DNA of 64,000 nucleotides from Ciona intestinalis. Lineage: Eukaryota > Chordata > Ascidiacea > Phlebobranchia > Cionidae. Both the position numbers and the translations under genes were made by a program. The notes below the pieces were generated by a model, which was not told where the DNA came from, searched no databases, and worked only from the letters and a program-made list of their open reading frames with translations. Below are positions 23,085 to 34,426 of the stretch, piece after piece (positions within the stretch are counted from its first letter, which is position 1; each line of letters begins with the position of its first letter). The stretch covers positions 2,007,494 to 2,071,493 of the forward strand of contig NC_020173.2 in NCBI RefSeq assembly GCF_000224145.3, in the 5' to 3' direction.

Positions 23085-23780
23085 TTTTTTAAAAAAATTT
23101 TTTTTTTTTTTTCAACTGTGCTAATCTTTACCTAAGTATTTTGTTAACTTTATATCCAGATTTATTTATGAAAACCTAGATACACCTTTTAATAATCAAC
23201 AGGATAATTTGTACTGTCTGGTATATACAACTGCAGCATACTGTGTTAACTATGGCTGTACATACATGCTGCAGACTACTAACACTGATTACATGATAAC
23301 TCTCATAATCAGTTATCTCAACTTTACAAAAACAGTAGACACGACATGTGGATTTCAAAGTGATTCTAAAGAATTTGCACTTCATTCTAACACAATCATC
23401 ATTTTACATCAGTGCTCTAATGTATTTTAACAAGTTACAAAAATAAAAATGTGTACACACCAATTACGAATACAAACCTATCTATGTTTCATTTAAAGAA
23501 AAACTGCAGACTTTTAAGAAGGTAACGGAATGTTGTTATATTACAAATTGCCTTTTTTGCCCTTATAACCAGCAATAAGCAGTTGGGTAATTAACAATGT
23601 AAAGCATCTGGAAAATTGTCTTTATAAAAGCATTGCACAAGCTAGTAGAAAAGCTTTTGATCCGTAAATGAAGATATAAAAATGTGAGCGGAAACTTCAC
23701 AGTCGGCTACGTGACAACAGATAAAACAACAAAGTGCTGTAACAAATGAACTAATTAAAACTGAGGTGAGGTCCGGGGCA
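23085..23780. other. Convergent 3' region of POGLUT1 and FANK1
   Basis: About 700 bases hold the 3' UTRs of two converging genes. A poly-T run follows the POGLUT1 stop. No coding exon is evident. Confidence 0.6.
23442..23447 (+). terminator. Candidate POGLUT1 polyadenylation signal
   Basis: AATAAA lies 358 bases after the POGLUT1 stop and is the first exact hexamer on this strand. Confidence 0.5.
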
Positions 23781-26700
23781 TTACTTGGTTGTAGTAACAT
23801 TTGTATGGCTTCTCTGCATCTCCTCAAACAGCTTGACAATGGGCTGTCAATAGAAATGAATAAATGTGTCATCTTTTTATTGCAAGGCAAATGTTATTAC
23901 ACTTTTTAATCACTTTGCGCCTGCTTTTAAGTTATTACATTTGTCACAAAATGTTTTAATGTTTTTCTATATGGCTAACAATTTGGACAAACCATTAGTG
24001 ACCACTGGGATGGAGAAATAACTAAAGTGCCTTACACAAAGACACAACCATGCAACGGTAGCAGTGTCGTCCTAATAATTGTGCCATCGCACCAGACAAA
24101 GAAAAGAAATGCATTTTTAATACAGAAACTAAGTACAAAAAAATTGAACATCATCATCTTACCCTGCGGTCGAAAGACATCGCCATCTCGAGAGCAGTTT
24201 TTCCATGCTGTGTAAATAAAGTTAAAATAGACAAGTTTTTGGTAGAGAGACTACATACATACTCCACTTCTTATTTTGGTGTCTGCCCCACTTTCCAAGA
24301 GAAGTTCCACTAATTTAAGATGTCCATTCAGAGATGCAATCATGAGGGCTGTTTTGCCATCACTATAAAGAAAAAGAAAAGATTCAAGCTTAATTTTACA
24401 GCAGTGTTTCCCGTTGAAAAGTTTAAAACATAAATATCTCCGAAAATATGTGACGGATTTTGAAAAGCTTGGAATCAACAAATTCAGAATCGAATACACT
24501 TTTAATTGAGACTTGTAAACACCAAACATGCAACATTTTATACTTTAAAAGATGGTTTATATGGGACAACATACTGGTCTACAGCATTGACGTTAGCTCC
24601 TGCAGATAGAAGAACAGCAGCCACTTCAGCATTTCCTGTGATAGCAGCACATCTTATTAGGGGTGTCCATCCCGATGAAGCAGCTTTTAAATCAACCTGG
24701 TGTAAAGTTTATTGAATTAATAGGTATATTGTTCTGCATGGGTGAGGTACTGCAGCATGACACATGGAATCTGAGATTAAAACTAGATTTGGCCCATTAT
24801 CTCAAATAACATATATACCTAAAAATTCACATTATTTATGAAACTCGCTCTCTGAATGGCTGAAGAAGTATGCAGTTATGAGAATTGGAAACTGATCCAG
24901 GACAATTATTGCTGCTACCATTGTGGATGTGTGGGTTTTTTATTGAGAAACCTAACTGTCATTGCTCAAACTCACTAATAGGTTCAAAATTGTCAGCCAT
25001 AGAGATAGGAAGAAAAAATTCACCCACTAAGGTAAATATACTGAATCTTAAGTGCGCATAAAAAATTGGGCAACCATGTTATAACAACTCTCTTTGCTTC
25101 ACCATGCGAGAAAAAAGGAAAAAAAGTTGTTTCTTTTACTATACCTAATTTTTATATTTCAAATAAAAAGTACCTTGGCACCATCATCTAATATCCATTG
25201 TATCAATGCACAGTTCTGCCCATCTATTGCCCAGTGAAGTGGCGAGCTACCACCCCTGTCAGCTGAATTCCAGTTAGCTCCAGCTTCCTTAAGTCGTTGA
25301 ACCACTGGACCATGCCCGGAATAACAAGCCATCATCAAACTAAAAAAAAAAAATTAAAAAAAAATTTGAAACAAAAATAATTTTTTCGATTTTTCTTTAA
25401 ATAAGAGACTGATAATGCCATATTTGGCAAACTTTTGTTAAACTTTATTTTTTTTGTTACATATTTCGTGGAATTAGTTACATGGGAGTCACTTCAATAC
25501 ATGGGCAGATGACGTAGATCTGAGAAAAGGACTTGGTGTTTTTGTTCAGGGAGAAGAGAATGTCTCTTTACACCAACTGTTGCAATAACAATAGTCTATA
25601 TTAAAATCTACCAATTAAGCAAAACACCTGCCCAGTTGTAATCTTTCAAATTAAATAATCTCCAGAATTACATAAAGGCAGGTGTTTATAACTACCATCG
25701 ATATAACAAAATCAATATACTAAACATGCTTAAGCAATTACTCTAAACATAAATTTCGCAGCTTTACGCCAGGTGCTATTTTGTGAATGCTTATATAATA
25801 TATAGTAATATGTACAGATGGCTTTGTACCTGTTTTTTCCACTTGAATTAGTAGCGTTGACATCTGCGCGTGATTCAATCAGATACTCCACTATGCTGAA
25901 GCACAAAAGAAGTATAAACATCATTAAATTGAGCTTACTATTATGCTTGCTGTATAGCCGGCCCATTCAGTTTACTATGTCAACTAACATCAGTGTTTCC
26001 TTTCATATTTTCTACAAAAAGCAGTGGTCAACACTGTAGTCAGGTAATTCATTTTAGATTTAGTATGGAAAGGTGGAAATGTTGAAAAAAGTACTGCAAA
26101 AATATGATTTTGGAATTGGGAACACGAGTAAATGCCATTCACAAGCATACGTACTTGAGATAACCTTTCTGACAAGCGTTCATCAAAGGAGTGAAGCCAA
26201 ATTTGTCGTGTACATCCACATTCACTTCCCTGTGTCAATAAAGCAAGTTAAAACGACAATAAGGATGAATGGTTACTGTTTGATGATGGATTTAGTGTGC
26301 ACTTAAACAACCTGGATTCCATTATCTTCGTAACCATTTCAATGTCGCCTTTAATCGTTGCTCTGTGTAGTTGATCACTTGTGTAAGGCTCATCTGATAA
26401 GGAAAAAGTTACAAATTATATGTTGAACAGTCAATTTCACTACAAAACTGCCTTTAATTTCTGCTTTATTAGTTAAAAACCTTTATGCCCTCCCCAAAAA
26501 CAAAGGCAGTTTTACTTGGATATATTTTAACTTGATTTTTTGTATGATTATTAATAGATATAACAAATTATCTAAACCAGTTTTGTCAAAATACCGACTT
26601 TGTACAAGCTGTACCAACAACAGCATGGTCATCCACTTCATTTGATAAAAGTTTACAAATATTGTTATTGAATGTTAAAATCTTGCTGCTAATTCAGACC

Positions 26701-27852
26701 AAATCAAAGGAGCCATGTTAAGGAAGTACACAGGGAGTAAATTTCAACACATCATATCATAGTATCTTGCACTACATTAATTATTCATAAACTACAAGCA
26801 GAACAAATTAGGGAAATCGATGCTCCACCCACAGAAGCTTAAGAAACACTCACTGGTTGTGTATACATGAAGATTGGGACTGAAGCTCACGTCTCCATCA
26901 CTTGTGCTTACTTTCAAGCGGTAGTTATACGCATGTAGTGGGTCAAGACCCTCTATTTTGTAATTTTCACCATAACCGCTGTAAAGCAAAATGCAAAAGT
27001 TATTCCTTTTACTTCTGCTACTAGGCATAAATCCATAATATCAATATTCTTTCAACGGCTCATCTGGTATGGTAAAAACATAGTGGGTTTCAAATTTCCA
27101 TAAATTTTCGTTTGATCTTTGACATACCACATTTTTTGTTCTTATTGGTGGTTATACAAATACAAACAGTAGCACTTACATATACACAGTCGAATATTCA
27201 TGAGTGCGACGGTCCTCCTCCTGAAGTTCATACTTCAACCTAAAACAAATATAACACATGGCAGCACAAACATACATGTATAAACCTCAATTTTCTCCAA
27301 ACAAAGTCACTCACAAACAGTTACACTGAACAGCAAAACAAACAGGAACATCAAGTTGCCAAATAACAGCCATTGCCTAATGCTTTGGTGTATATAAATA
27401 CTGCCTAGGCAAATTTACATAAGATTTTCAAACCTCTTATCTCCTTTTAAACTGGCACCATCGCTTGGCTGTTCCCATGACAACTCAATACTGTGGTGGT
27501 CGACTTTTGCTACCACTGGAGACTGAGGTGCAAGAACACCATTTTCATAGTGGTTCGTAGTACCTTAAAAAATTGTAATGTAGAAAACATTTTTTATTAA
27601 AAATTTTAACAGGAACATATTTTTCTTAAAAAATCTTTTTTTTACGGCCTTTTTGTATACTTTTACAATGTTTAGGCTGGAGAGAGCAGTAAAAGCTATT
27701 CTGAATGAAAAGCCGTGTTAACTTTACAGTTGGAGTACCAAGAACAGTAGTGAATTCAAAGAATTTTTCTTACCATTTCTTGAGCTATTCCTGCTTGACT
27801 CTGCCCCATCCGCTTGGACCCGGTGAGCTGACTTGGAAAGTCTTTGTAGCAT
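23781..27852 (-). CDS. FANK1: Fibronectin III and ankyrin repeat protein FANK1
   Basis: In mammals FANK1 is a testis- and cilia-associated protein. Twelve exons on the minus strand: 27852-27774, 27563-27434, 27239-27180, 26978-26854, 26393-26312, 26229-26155, 25895-25830, 25339-25174, 24696-24575, 24362-24263, 24207-24163 and 23843-23781. They give 370 residues (human 345) in one frame. An N-terminal fibronectin III domain (exons 2-4) includes VVAKVDHHSIELSWEQPS and YKIEGLDPLHAYNYRLKVST. Six ankyrin-type repeats follow, including KFGFTPLMNACQKGYL, SLMMACYSGHGPVVQRL, GGSSPLHWAIDGQNCALI, GWTPLIRCAAITGNAEVA, GKTALMIASLNGHLKLVE and GKTALEMAM. The domain order and the tail match FANK1 rather than generic ankyrin proteins. 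The start at 27852 is the only ATG before the fibronectin domain in frame. Confidence 0.94.
23960..24090 (-). mobile_element. SINE middle fragment in FANK1 intron 11
   Basis: CCATTAGTGACCACTGGGAT and the CCTTACACAAAGACACAACC stretch match the body of the SINE in reverse orientation. Head and tail are lost. Confidence 0.6.
24905..25130 (+). mobile_element. SINE in FANK1 intron 8
   Basis: The blocks GCTGCTACCATTGTGGATGT, AACTCACTAATAGGTTCAAA, AATTCACCCACTAAGG and the tail CACCATGCGAGAAAAAAGGA follow the family order with many changes. Confidence 0.6.
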
Positions 27853-28353
27853 TTTTATACAACTACATATGAAGTCGAAACCCTAAACCTTGGTAACTAT
27901 GCCAATACTTGCATTATCACCACCGCAATGGAATTATAAACAGAGAACGAAAAACTGAAGCACTTAAATAACATTGCAGACAAAATCAGAAATTGTATAT
28001 CAAAAATTAGCAAAACACAGAGTGAAAAAATATGAGTTAAACGAAAATCTCCCTGGGCAAGTTACGCAGCACTCACAAAATATTGAGATAAATTTTGGCA
28101 GGTAACAAAGTATACTTAAACAGCACATGCCTTTTCAAGTCCACACACACATATGCAATTTTCAAGTCCACATATATATCCACAGTGGTGTAAATAAGAA
28201 TTTCTGACAAAACACTTGCTATGCAAAGAAAATATTTTGCCGTTTATTTGTGTAGTGAACTTAAGTTTTTAAAAACGAATTAGTTACAGAATGAATTATG
28301 ACAGAAATAACAATTATAGTACGAGAAAACTGAAGACATGGATGGCTTTAGAA
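27853..28353. other. RECQL5-FANK1 spacer
   Basis: 500 bases between two genes on the minus strand. It contains the RECQL5 3' UTR and presumably the FANK1 promoter. I see no repeat or coding exon. Confidence 0.5.
28243..28248 (-). terminator. Candidate RECQL5 polyadenylation signal
   Basis: AATAAA on the minus strand, 106 bases after the RECQL5 stop. Confidence 0.5.
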
Positions 28354-31300
28354 CTAAGGCACAAAAAATTGCATTGCATCCGTGTAAGCAAAATCAAGTC
28401 TATTAACGTCATCAAGGCAAGTACAATGCTTGTTTCGGAAATATTTATTAATCACAAGTTTCACAGCTTTCCGCACACCTTTTTCAGAAGTAATTCGAAT
28501 ATCTTCTTGTATTAGATGAGTCAGCTTACGAGCTAATGATTTAAACAGAGGTTTTGTCGAGATCTGACCCATTTTAAACGGCCCAGACAGTAGCTTAACA
28601 ACCAGCGCCGCATCCTCTTTACAATCCCTTAAACCAAGAGGTTTATGTTGCGTGTTACTACTCACTGTCTTATTTTCTTCATGTGTCGTATCTGGTGCCA
28701 TTTTCTGTTCTTTTAGTTCCACCATTGGCAAGGGTTGCTTCATTAAAATTGAAGTTTTAACAGCTGGATGCTTTGTTGAAGTTGAACATTCAACTGGTGT
28801 TGTGCTGTCAGGACTGTCACATTTAATAAGAGCTTTTAATGGTGGTTCGGTATCATTTTCTTCATTCTCAGAGTCCGATATTACAATCACTTCTTTGACT
28901 TTTGCCAAATTCTTAACGAAACTTTGCTTTTTAATTTTTTGAAGCCACGAGACTATAGTTTTGCAGCTTTTCTGAACATCAGACTCATCAGGTATTTCAT
29001 CGCCCTTATGCGTAATTTCAGGTTCAATTTGAGCAGCTGGCTGGTCTCTCGAACTTGGCTCAATGGCTTTAAAACCAACCTTTCGACATTTTGCTTCCAA
29101 TACTTCATTTTTCTTCACATTTATACCTTTATTTTTGCATTCAGGTTTTACTTTAGCTTCTGGCTGGTTACTAGAACTTGGTTTAGGGTCTTCAAAACCA
29201 ACACCTTTTTGTTTTATTTCTAGTACTTCATTTTTCTTCACATTTATACAGGTATTTTTGTATTCAGGTTTTACTTTAGCTTCTGGCTGGTCACTAGAAC
29301 TTGGTTTAGGGTCTTTAAAACCAACACCTTTTTGTTTTATTTCTAGTACTTCATTCTTCACATTTATGGCTTTTTTCACATCTGTGCTTTTATTTTTGTT
29401 TGCTTCACTGATCTTTTCTTCAGCTGATTTGAATGGCCACTGTGGTGGGGTGGTGTCTTCTTTGATGTTTATATACCGTTCAATGCTAATAGACCGTATA
29501 TCATCATTGAACATGATGCTTTTCTCTTTGCTGGTAGCAGGCAATTTCTCAACAGATGTATCACTCAACAAGCTTGAAGCTGACACAAAAGCACTTTGCG
29601 TGTCAAATGAGCGGTAGTTCATGCAGCCACTGTTTGTACTTAAGCCATGGCAACGGCGTTTTGGTTTATAACTTGCTGACTGCATGTAATCAGCAGAAGC
29701 ATCATTTTCATTACGATTATCCTGTATTGGAGTTTCATTTTCCTCTTTTACTTTGGACTTAGTTAAAGATGGGTTAGCGGAGTGTAACAACTTTTCAGAT
29801 GTGTTTTTCTTTATTTCTTTGACATGTTTAACAATGCACGCTCTGTAACCAATCGCAGTTGTTGCTACTTTAAACACACTATGCTCAATATCAGCAGCAT
29901 TTACTCTTGCTTTCCAAACAGCAGAAGCGGTATCTTTTTGATAAAATGTCCGGTAATTATCCAACAAAGAGCTGTTTAAACTTTCCCAGCAACTTAATCT
30001 CACCTTCCAGTCACATTTAGCGATGCGGGTTGCATCAGGATCAATAAGAGGACAATCTTCTGGAGGTGGCGAGGTGCATGTCTCCTTTCTTGAGTGTCCA
30101 GAAGAAGATGCGTTACGAAACGAAAACTGCTTCTTAAAAAATTTCTGCCACTCTGAACTGTCAGCAATTCTATCTTGTGAGTCAGGGGCACCCGTATCAT
30201 CATCTACCGTTCTTTCAATGCCATATCCCTTTTTACCACCAGCATAAAGGCTAGGGTCATAACTTGCTGATGTTCCATCTAAGCACAAGTGGGATGTATC
30301 ACGTTCTGGTCTTTTTTTTGTGGATCCAATACCATACCCACCCAAAGTATGGATGTTACGTGTTTGAGTTTCAACTTGCTTTGGATTCTTACAAGAATCA
30401 CACTGATCGTTACAATCCGGCATAGCGTCATTAAAAAACGCAGCGATTGCAGCATGACGACACTTACTCCCCTCACAATAATTCACCAGACTAGAAAAGT
30501 TTTCAGTAATGGCTTGCACATGCTTCTTAAATTGAGTTTCCGATTTTGACTTTGCCCTTTTTCTGTCAAAATCTTTTCTAATCAAAAAATTTATATTATT
30601 TCGGTCGGTTCTAGAGTAATACAACCTGCACAACGACTGCTCTCCATCTCTTCCAGCCCTTCCAGATTCTTGGTAATATCCTGCCATTGATTTTGGAATA
30701 GTCCAGTGCGCCACAAATCTAACATTAGACTTATCCACCCCCATACCAAAACTAACGGTTGCAACAATTATTGGCACTTTACCCGAAGTCCAATCAGTCT
30801 GAACAGACTCTCTTTCTTTGTTAGATAATCCAGCATGATAGGGTTTTGCAAGCAAACCACGTTTTAGCAATTCAGCAGAAATTGTCATGCAGTCTTCTCG
30901 TTTGTGGCAGTAAACAATACCTGCCCCTTCTGGCTTTGATTTTGCAATAGAGATTTTTAAAGCCTTTTGGCAGAACTTTTGCAGGTCCAGGTAGCAGTCA
31001 CCAACTAATTCCTTAACCTTAACATCATAATACAAATTAGGCCTAAACACCCCAGTATTAAAAATAGCCGTTGAAGTAGGTAGGTGCAGTAAGTTGAAGA
31101 TATCTTTTTGAACTTCAGCTGTAGCGGTAGCTGTAAGAGCTATGCACTGAACATTAACCAGCTTTTGTCGAAGAGACCCAAGTTTCATATAATCTGGCCG
31201 AAAATCATGGCCCCATTGCGAGACACAATGGGCTTCATCTATAATCAACATAGATATTTTACTTCTTGCATGCAGCTTCATAACTAGTTCCATAAATGCT

Positions 31301-31698
31301 GCTGTAGCTGTTTGTTCAGGAGTAATGTACAGAAGTCTACAACTTGAATCCGGGCTAAACAAGTCAGCCAAGACTTCATTACGTTCAGATACAGTTTGTT
31401 TTGAGTTCAGAGTTCTAGCAACAATGTTAAACCTCTTGAGATGGTTCAACTGGTCACACATAAGAGCAATTAAAGGCGAAATAACTAAGCTTACTCCTCC
31501 AAAGAAAACTGCAGGCAGTTGGTAACAAAGTGACTTTCCAGCACCTGTTGGCATGGAAACAAACGCATCCTTTTTTCGTTGGCATATCTTCAAAATTGCT
31601 TCTTTCTGCACTTGACTTTTGAACTGTTTATGCTTAAATGTGTTGTGTAAAATGTGAGTTATTTTTAGCACATCAACTGGGTCTCTCTCCCCACCCAT
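28354..31698 (-). CDS. RECQL5: RecQ-family DNA helicase RECQL5
   Basis: A 3'-5' DNA helicase. Vertebrate RECQL5 restrains recombination and binds RNA polymerase II. It is a single uninterrupted frame of 1114 residues (human 991). The helicase core shows motif I MPTGAGKS (49-56), the DEAH box IIDEAHCVSQWGHDFRPDY (152-170), LTATAT (188-193), and the C-terminal lobe with VSFGMGVDKSNVRFV and YYQESGRAGRD. A RecQ zinc-binding cluster (Cys408, 413, 429, 433, 436) follows. There is no HRDC domain, as expected for RECQL5. The long disordered middle contains three 41-residue tandem repeats (about 782-905). The last 90 residues (VVKLLSGPFKMGQISTKPLF onward) resemble the human C-terminal Set2-Rpb1-interacting domain. 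Start ATG at 31698, stop TAG at 28356-28354. The lack of introns is odd beside its intron-rich neighbours. Confidence 0.95.
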   Translation of the reverse strand: MGGERDPVDVLKITHILHNTFKHKQFKSQVQKEAILKICQRKKDAFVSMPTGAGKSLCYQLPAVFFGGVSLVISPLIALMCDQLNHLKRFNIVARTLNSKQTVSERNEVLADLFSPDSSCRLLYITPEQTATAAFMELVMKLHARSKISMLIIDEAHCVSQWGHDFRPDYMKLGSLRQKLVNVQCIALTATATAEVQKDIFNLLHLPTSTAIFNTGVFRPNLYYDVKVKELVGDCYLDLQKFCQKALKISIAKSKPEGAGIVYCHKREDCMTISAELLKRGLLAKPYHAGLSNKERESVQTDWTSGKVPIIVATVSFGMGVDKSNVRFVAHWTIPKSMAGYYQESGRAGRDGEQSLCRLYYSRTDRNNINFLIRKDFDRKRAKSKSETQFKKHVQAITENFSSLVNYCEGSKCRHAAIAAFFNDAMPDCNDQCDSCKNPKQVETQTRNIHTLGGYGIGSTKKRPERDTSHLCLDGTSASYDPSLYAGGKKGYGIERTVDDDTGAPDSQDRIADSSEWQKFFKKQFSFRNASSSGHSRKETCTSPPPEDCPLIDPDATRIAKCDWKVRLSCWESLNSSLLDNYRTFYQKDTASAVWKARVNAADIEHSVFKVATTAIGYRACIVKHVKEIKKNTSEKLLHSANPSLTKSKVKEENETPIQDNRNENDASADYMQSASYKPKRRCHGLSTNSGCMNYRSFDTQSAFVSASSLLSDTSVEKLPATSKEKSIMFNDDIRSISIERYINIKEDTTPPQWPFKSAEEKISEANKNKSTDVKKAINVKNEVLEIKQKGVGFKDPKPSSSDQPEAKVKPEYKNTCINVKKNEVLEIKQKGVGFEDPKPSSSNQPEAKVKPECKNKGINVKKNEVLEAKCRKVGFKAIEPSSRDQPAAQIEPEITHKGDEIPDESDVQKSCKTIVSWLQKIKKQSFVKNLAKVKEVIVISDSENEENDTEPPLKALIKCDSPDSTTPVECSTSTKHPAVKTSILMKQPLPMVELKEQKMAPDTTHEENKTVSSNTQHKPLGLRDCKEDAALVVKLLSGPFKMGQISTKPLFKSLARKLTHLIQEDIRITSEKGVRKAVKLVINKYFRNKHCTCLDDVNRLDFAYTDAMQFFVP
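28978..29346 (-). repeat. Three 123-bp in-frame tandem repeats in RECQL5
   Basis: The block TACTTCATTTTTCTTCACAT recurs at 29101 and 29224, and in a slightly changed form at 29347, an exact 123-base period. It encodes units such as NVKKNEVLEIKQKGVGFEDP. The two central units are nearly identical; the C-terminal-most unit is more diverged. Confidence 0.9.
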
Positions 31699-32222
31699 TG
31701 CTTAGTTAAATGAAGTTTGCTCTTGAACAACAGATTAATAAGATCCAGGAAACACACATGAGATATAGGAGCACTGAGTAACAGGGTATTACTATGTAGG
31801 CTATCACATATTTCTACATGCTTTTACCTAAATAAAGTGAAAAAGTATTACATTAACAGTATAGTTTGGATTTGTTAGCACATGTAGCATATTATAGACA
31901 TTACACATATATATTTATATAAATGCGATATGACAATTTATTTTATGAGCATAAATGACTTCAAAAATTATAAAATACCTTTAGTTAGTTGCCTAGTTAG
32001 GTTATATAACCCCTAACACCTACAGATTACTCATGTAATTCTCCAGCTGACTTGACATTTGTCATCTCGTTTTTAAAGTAGGGTGCGGTTCGCTACAGAC
32101 GTGTAGTGGCAAAACTAACAAAATCGCAAAACATCCGACCGTCAAAAACTAAACAACGTTTTCTAATACGTAACAGCGACGAGTCTTCGCAACAAACAAC
32201 TATCAATAAAGAAAGAATCGCA
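31699..32222. other. RECQL5 upstream region
   Basis: It should contain the RECQL5 promoter. A pair of short AT-rich stretches is present but no clear TATA box. GTAGGGTGCGG at about 32079 is only a weak echo of the MITE end. Confidence 0.4.
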
Positions 32223-33645
32223 AAACAAATTTGAACTTTCTTTAACAAGGGTATTACCCGTTTTAATTTGTGAAATCAGTAAGCACGTCTTATCAAGTTT
32301 GGGGTTCAAGTATCATTTACACTGGACCCTGTCTCTGGGCATAAACCAGAGGACGTTTAGAGTTTACTTTAGACGTTTAGATAAACACAAAAAAGATCAT
32401 CATTGATATACTAGCCCCGTATCGTACAATTATCTAAAAAAAACAGTCAAATTAGCACAACTATAAGAATTCAGATTCGGTTCGTAAACTTGTTGGGTCT
32501 GGTCCTATCGTACTCCTCTTCGCGCGTACTAGATGCTGTACCTCGTTTAATCACCGATCAATTGGAACCAGATCAACACTTAATAACTCCTTTATTAGTA
32601 ACTTGACAGTGACGTAACGATACGATAACGATAGCAGAATTTATGGCTCAAGGCGTCCCGACGCACCCATCTTTTATACAGACGAGAGTTGTGAGAAGAG
32701 GGGAACACGTCAGCCTCCAGGCTTACCGCCAGTCACACATAACGCAAATACAGATACAATGTCTGGGTATTGAGCATAGTTCACCATTGGGCATAGTCCA
32801 CACACAATGCCAGCAGCCACGCATCTTAATTAGGAAACGGCTAGGAAATTGTGACAGTTTCCGTTGTCAGGCAATATCGGTACGTGGACTCACCCAATAT
32901 CATTAAACCAGTAAACATACAACATCGTTAAACATGGAATTACAACGATAACATTATTATCGCCCGCTTTCACACGTCGATCACTACAAACTGCTCAGTC
33001 GTTCTCTGCAAAAATCAAGCGTTTGTACTTCTATTTCCTTGGAGCCTAATCGTTGCATTCTCAGAAATCGTGGAACGTAATAAGTCATTTCCCTTTTCCA
33101 AATAAAGTTCAATTTCCCCTCAACTATTTTCTGTTGGCTTCACTGTTCAAGTTGACAGTATAAGTCAAAGGTCGGCACCCTGCTGTTTCATATCTATACT
33201 TCGACTCCAAATAGAGTACGCGCTCATTTATTCTGCCAAGTGCCGATAATGGTGTATTTGTCAAGGATAAATGCGATTTCCACGCACATTAGGCTATGTC
33301 TTTTATTTACTTTAAATCTTTACTTTTGCTTGTTATAGTGACGGAAGTAAAGTGTAGGCCTGAATTGAATCGAATGCCACCTACTGGATCTTTCTTTCAT
33401 AGTCCAAACTTCGCATTGGTTTAGTGAGTTACCATATAGGCAACTTTGTGGTTAATGCTCTTTCATCGCTATCAATTTTGACAAGTTTGCTGAGAGTTAA
33501 ACAGTTACCGTTTAAGCATCTTGTCTGAGGACACACATGTTTACATTTATGGCAGCTTTGAGTGCGGTGGTATTATTATGTTACGACGAACGCGGCGCAA
33601 CCACTAGGTATGTAACGGCGTCGAACGGGCTCAATTAAAACATCT
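32223..33645. repeat. Duplicated flank B-left, copy of 409-1237
   Basis: The same unique sequence as 409-1237, with two insertions relative to it: a solo LTR and a 94-bp block at 33105-33198. It stops at the 50-N gap at the point corresponding to 1237. Confidence 0.95.
32491..32988. mobile_element. Solo LTR with 4-bp target duplication AACT
   Basis: The 498-bp insert begins TGTTGGGTCTGGTCC and ends GATCACTACA, so it has TG...CA termini. AACT is duplicated on both sides (32487-32490 and 32989-32992). The empty site exists in the other copy near 677-680 (GTAAACTGCTC). There is no coding capacity inside beyond an 87-codon chance frame. A 4-5 bp duplication with TG/CA ends fits a Ty3-type LTR retrotransposon; the family is not assigned. 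Confidence 0.85.
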
Positions 33646-33695
33646 NNNNNNNNNNNNNNNNNNNNNNNNNNNNNNNNNNNNNNNNNNNNNNNNNN
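33646..33695. other. Assembly gap (50 N)
   Basis: Flanked on the left by sequence equal to position 1237 and on the right by sequence equal to 14164. The roughly 12.9 kb of 1238-14163 would fit exactly here. Confidence 0.99.
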
Positions 33696-34426
33696 AACAT
33701 GACATTGTACGGCATGGGCCTGTTTGACGTAGAATCAATTTTAAACTCTACGCTAAATCTGAAATTAGGTCATTAACATAATAGAGATTATTTTTCGGTC
33801 ATATCTCGTAATTGGATTTTCGGTCATATCTCGTAAAGAATGTTATTACTTGAAAATTGAGCAGCATGTTTCGTATATATAGTGTGGGGAAAGATGGGAC
33901 ACCTTTAGCACATGATATACAAAAATCCTGATCATGTTTTTAATAATTAACAACGGTCCATAGGAGTCGTGAGGATATAGTTTCATGATTCCTTAAATGT
34001 TCTTTGTTTACTACTAAACGGGACAAGAAAATGGAGTTAAACGGTGTCCCATCTTCCCCCACCCTACTGTATCCAAGAATAAAAGCAACAATATCAATAA
34101 GGCAACATCAGTGCTTCTTTACCAAGTAGGCCATTCCATGCTACGACCCGATATAGTCTAACGCCCCATCATGTAAAATCCATGCGTGGCCAACCGATTT
34201 GGCGAGGAGCGCTGGGCGTGTAATTCAATTTTGATTATTCTGCCATTTAGCTGCGCGATCTTAGCCTGTCTCGCACCGCCGACACTTTAACTTCCCGCCG
34301 AGGTCCAAAAATCAAACATCGCTTTACCGTACTGTGAGATCGGGCCGATTTAACGCTAATAATTCCATCTTCGCGCGCGTCCGTCACCCGTAAGTGCAGG
34401 CGCAAGTACAGCATGATGATTAGGGT
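33696..34426. repeat. Duplicated flank B-right, copy of 14164-14874
   Basis: Same order and orientation as 14164-14874, and it continues into unique sequence after 34426 where the other copy has the 125-N gap. It contains the shared MITE (33880-34072). Confidence 0.95.
33880..34072. mobile_element. TA-flanked MITE, second copy of the one at 14326
   Basis: Same ends and interior as 14326-14519 with a few substitutions. It is the same insertion event seen in both copies of the flank. Confidence 0.9.

Noticed and set aside
28652..29617. Long plus-strand frames with FTFIPLF-type repeats
   Set aside because: Antisense shadows of the RECQL5 tandem repeats.
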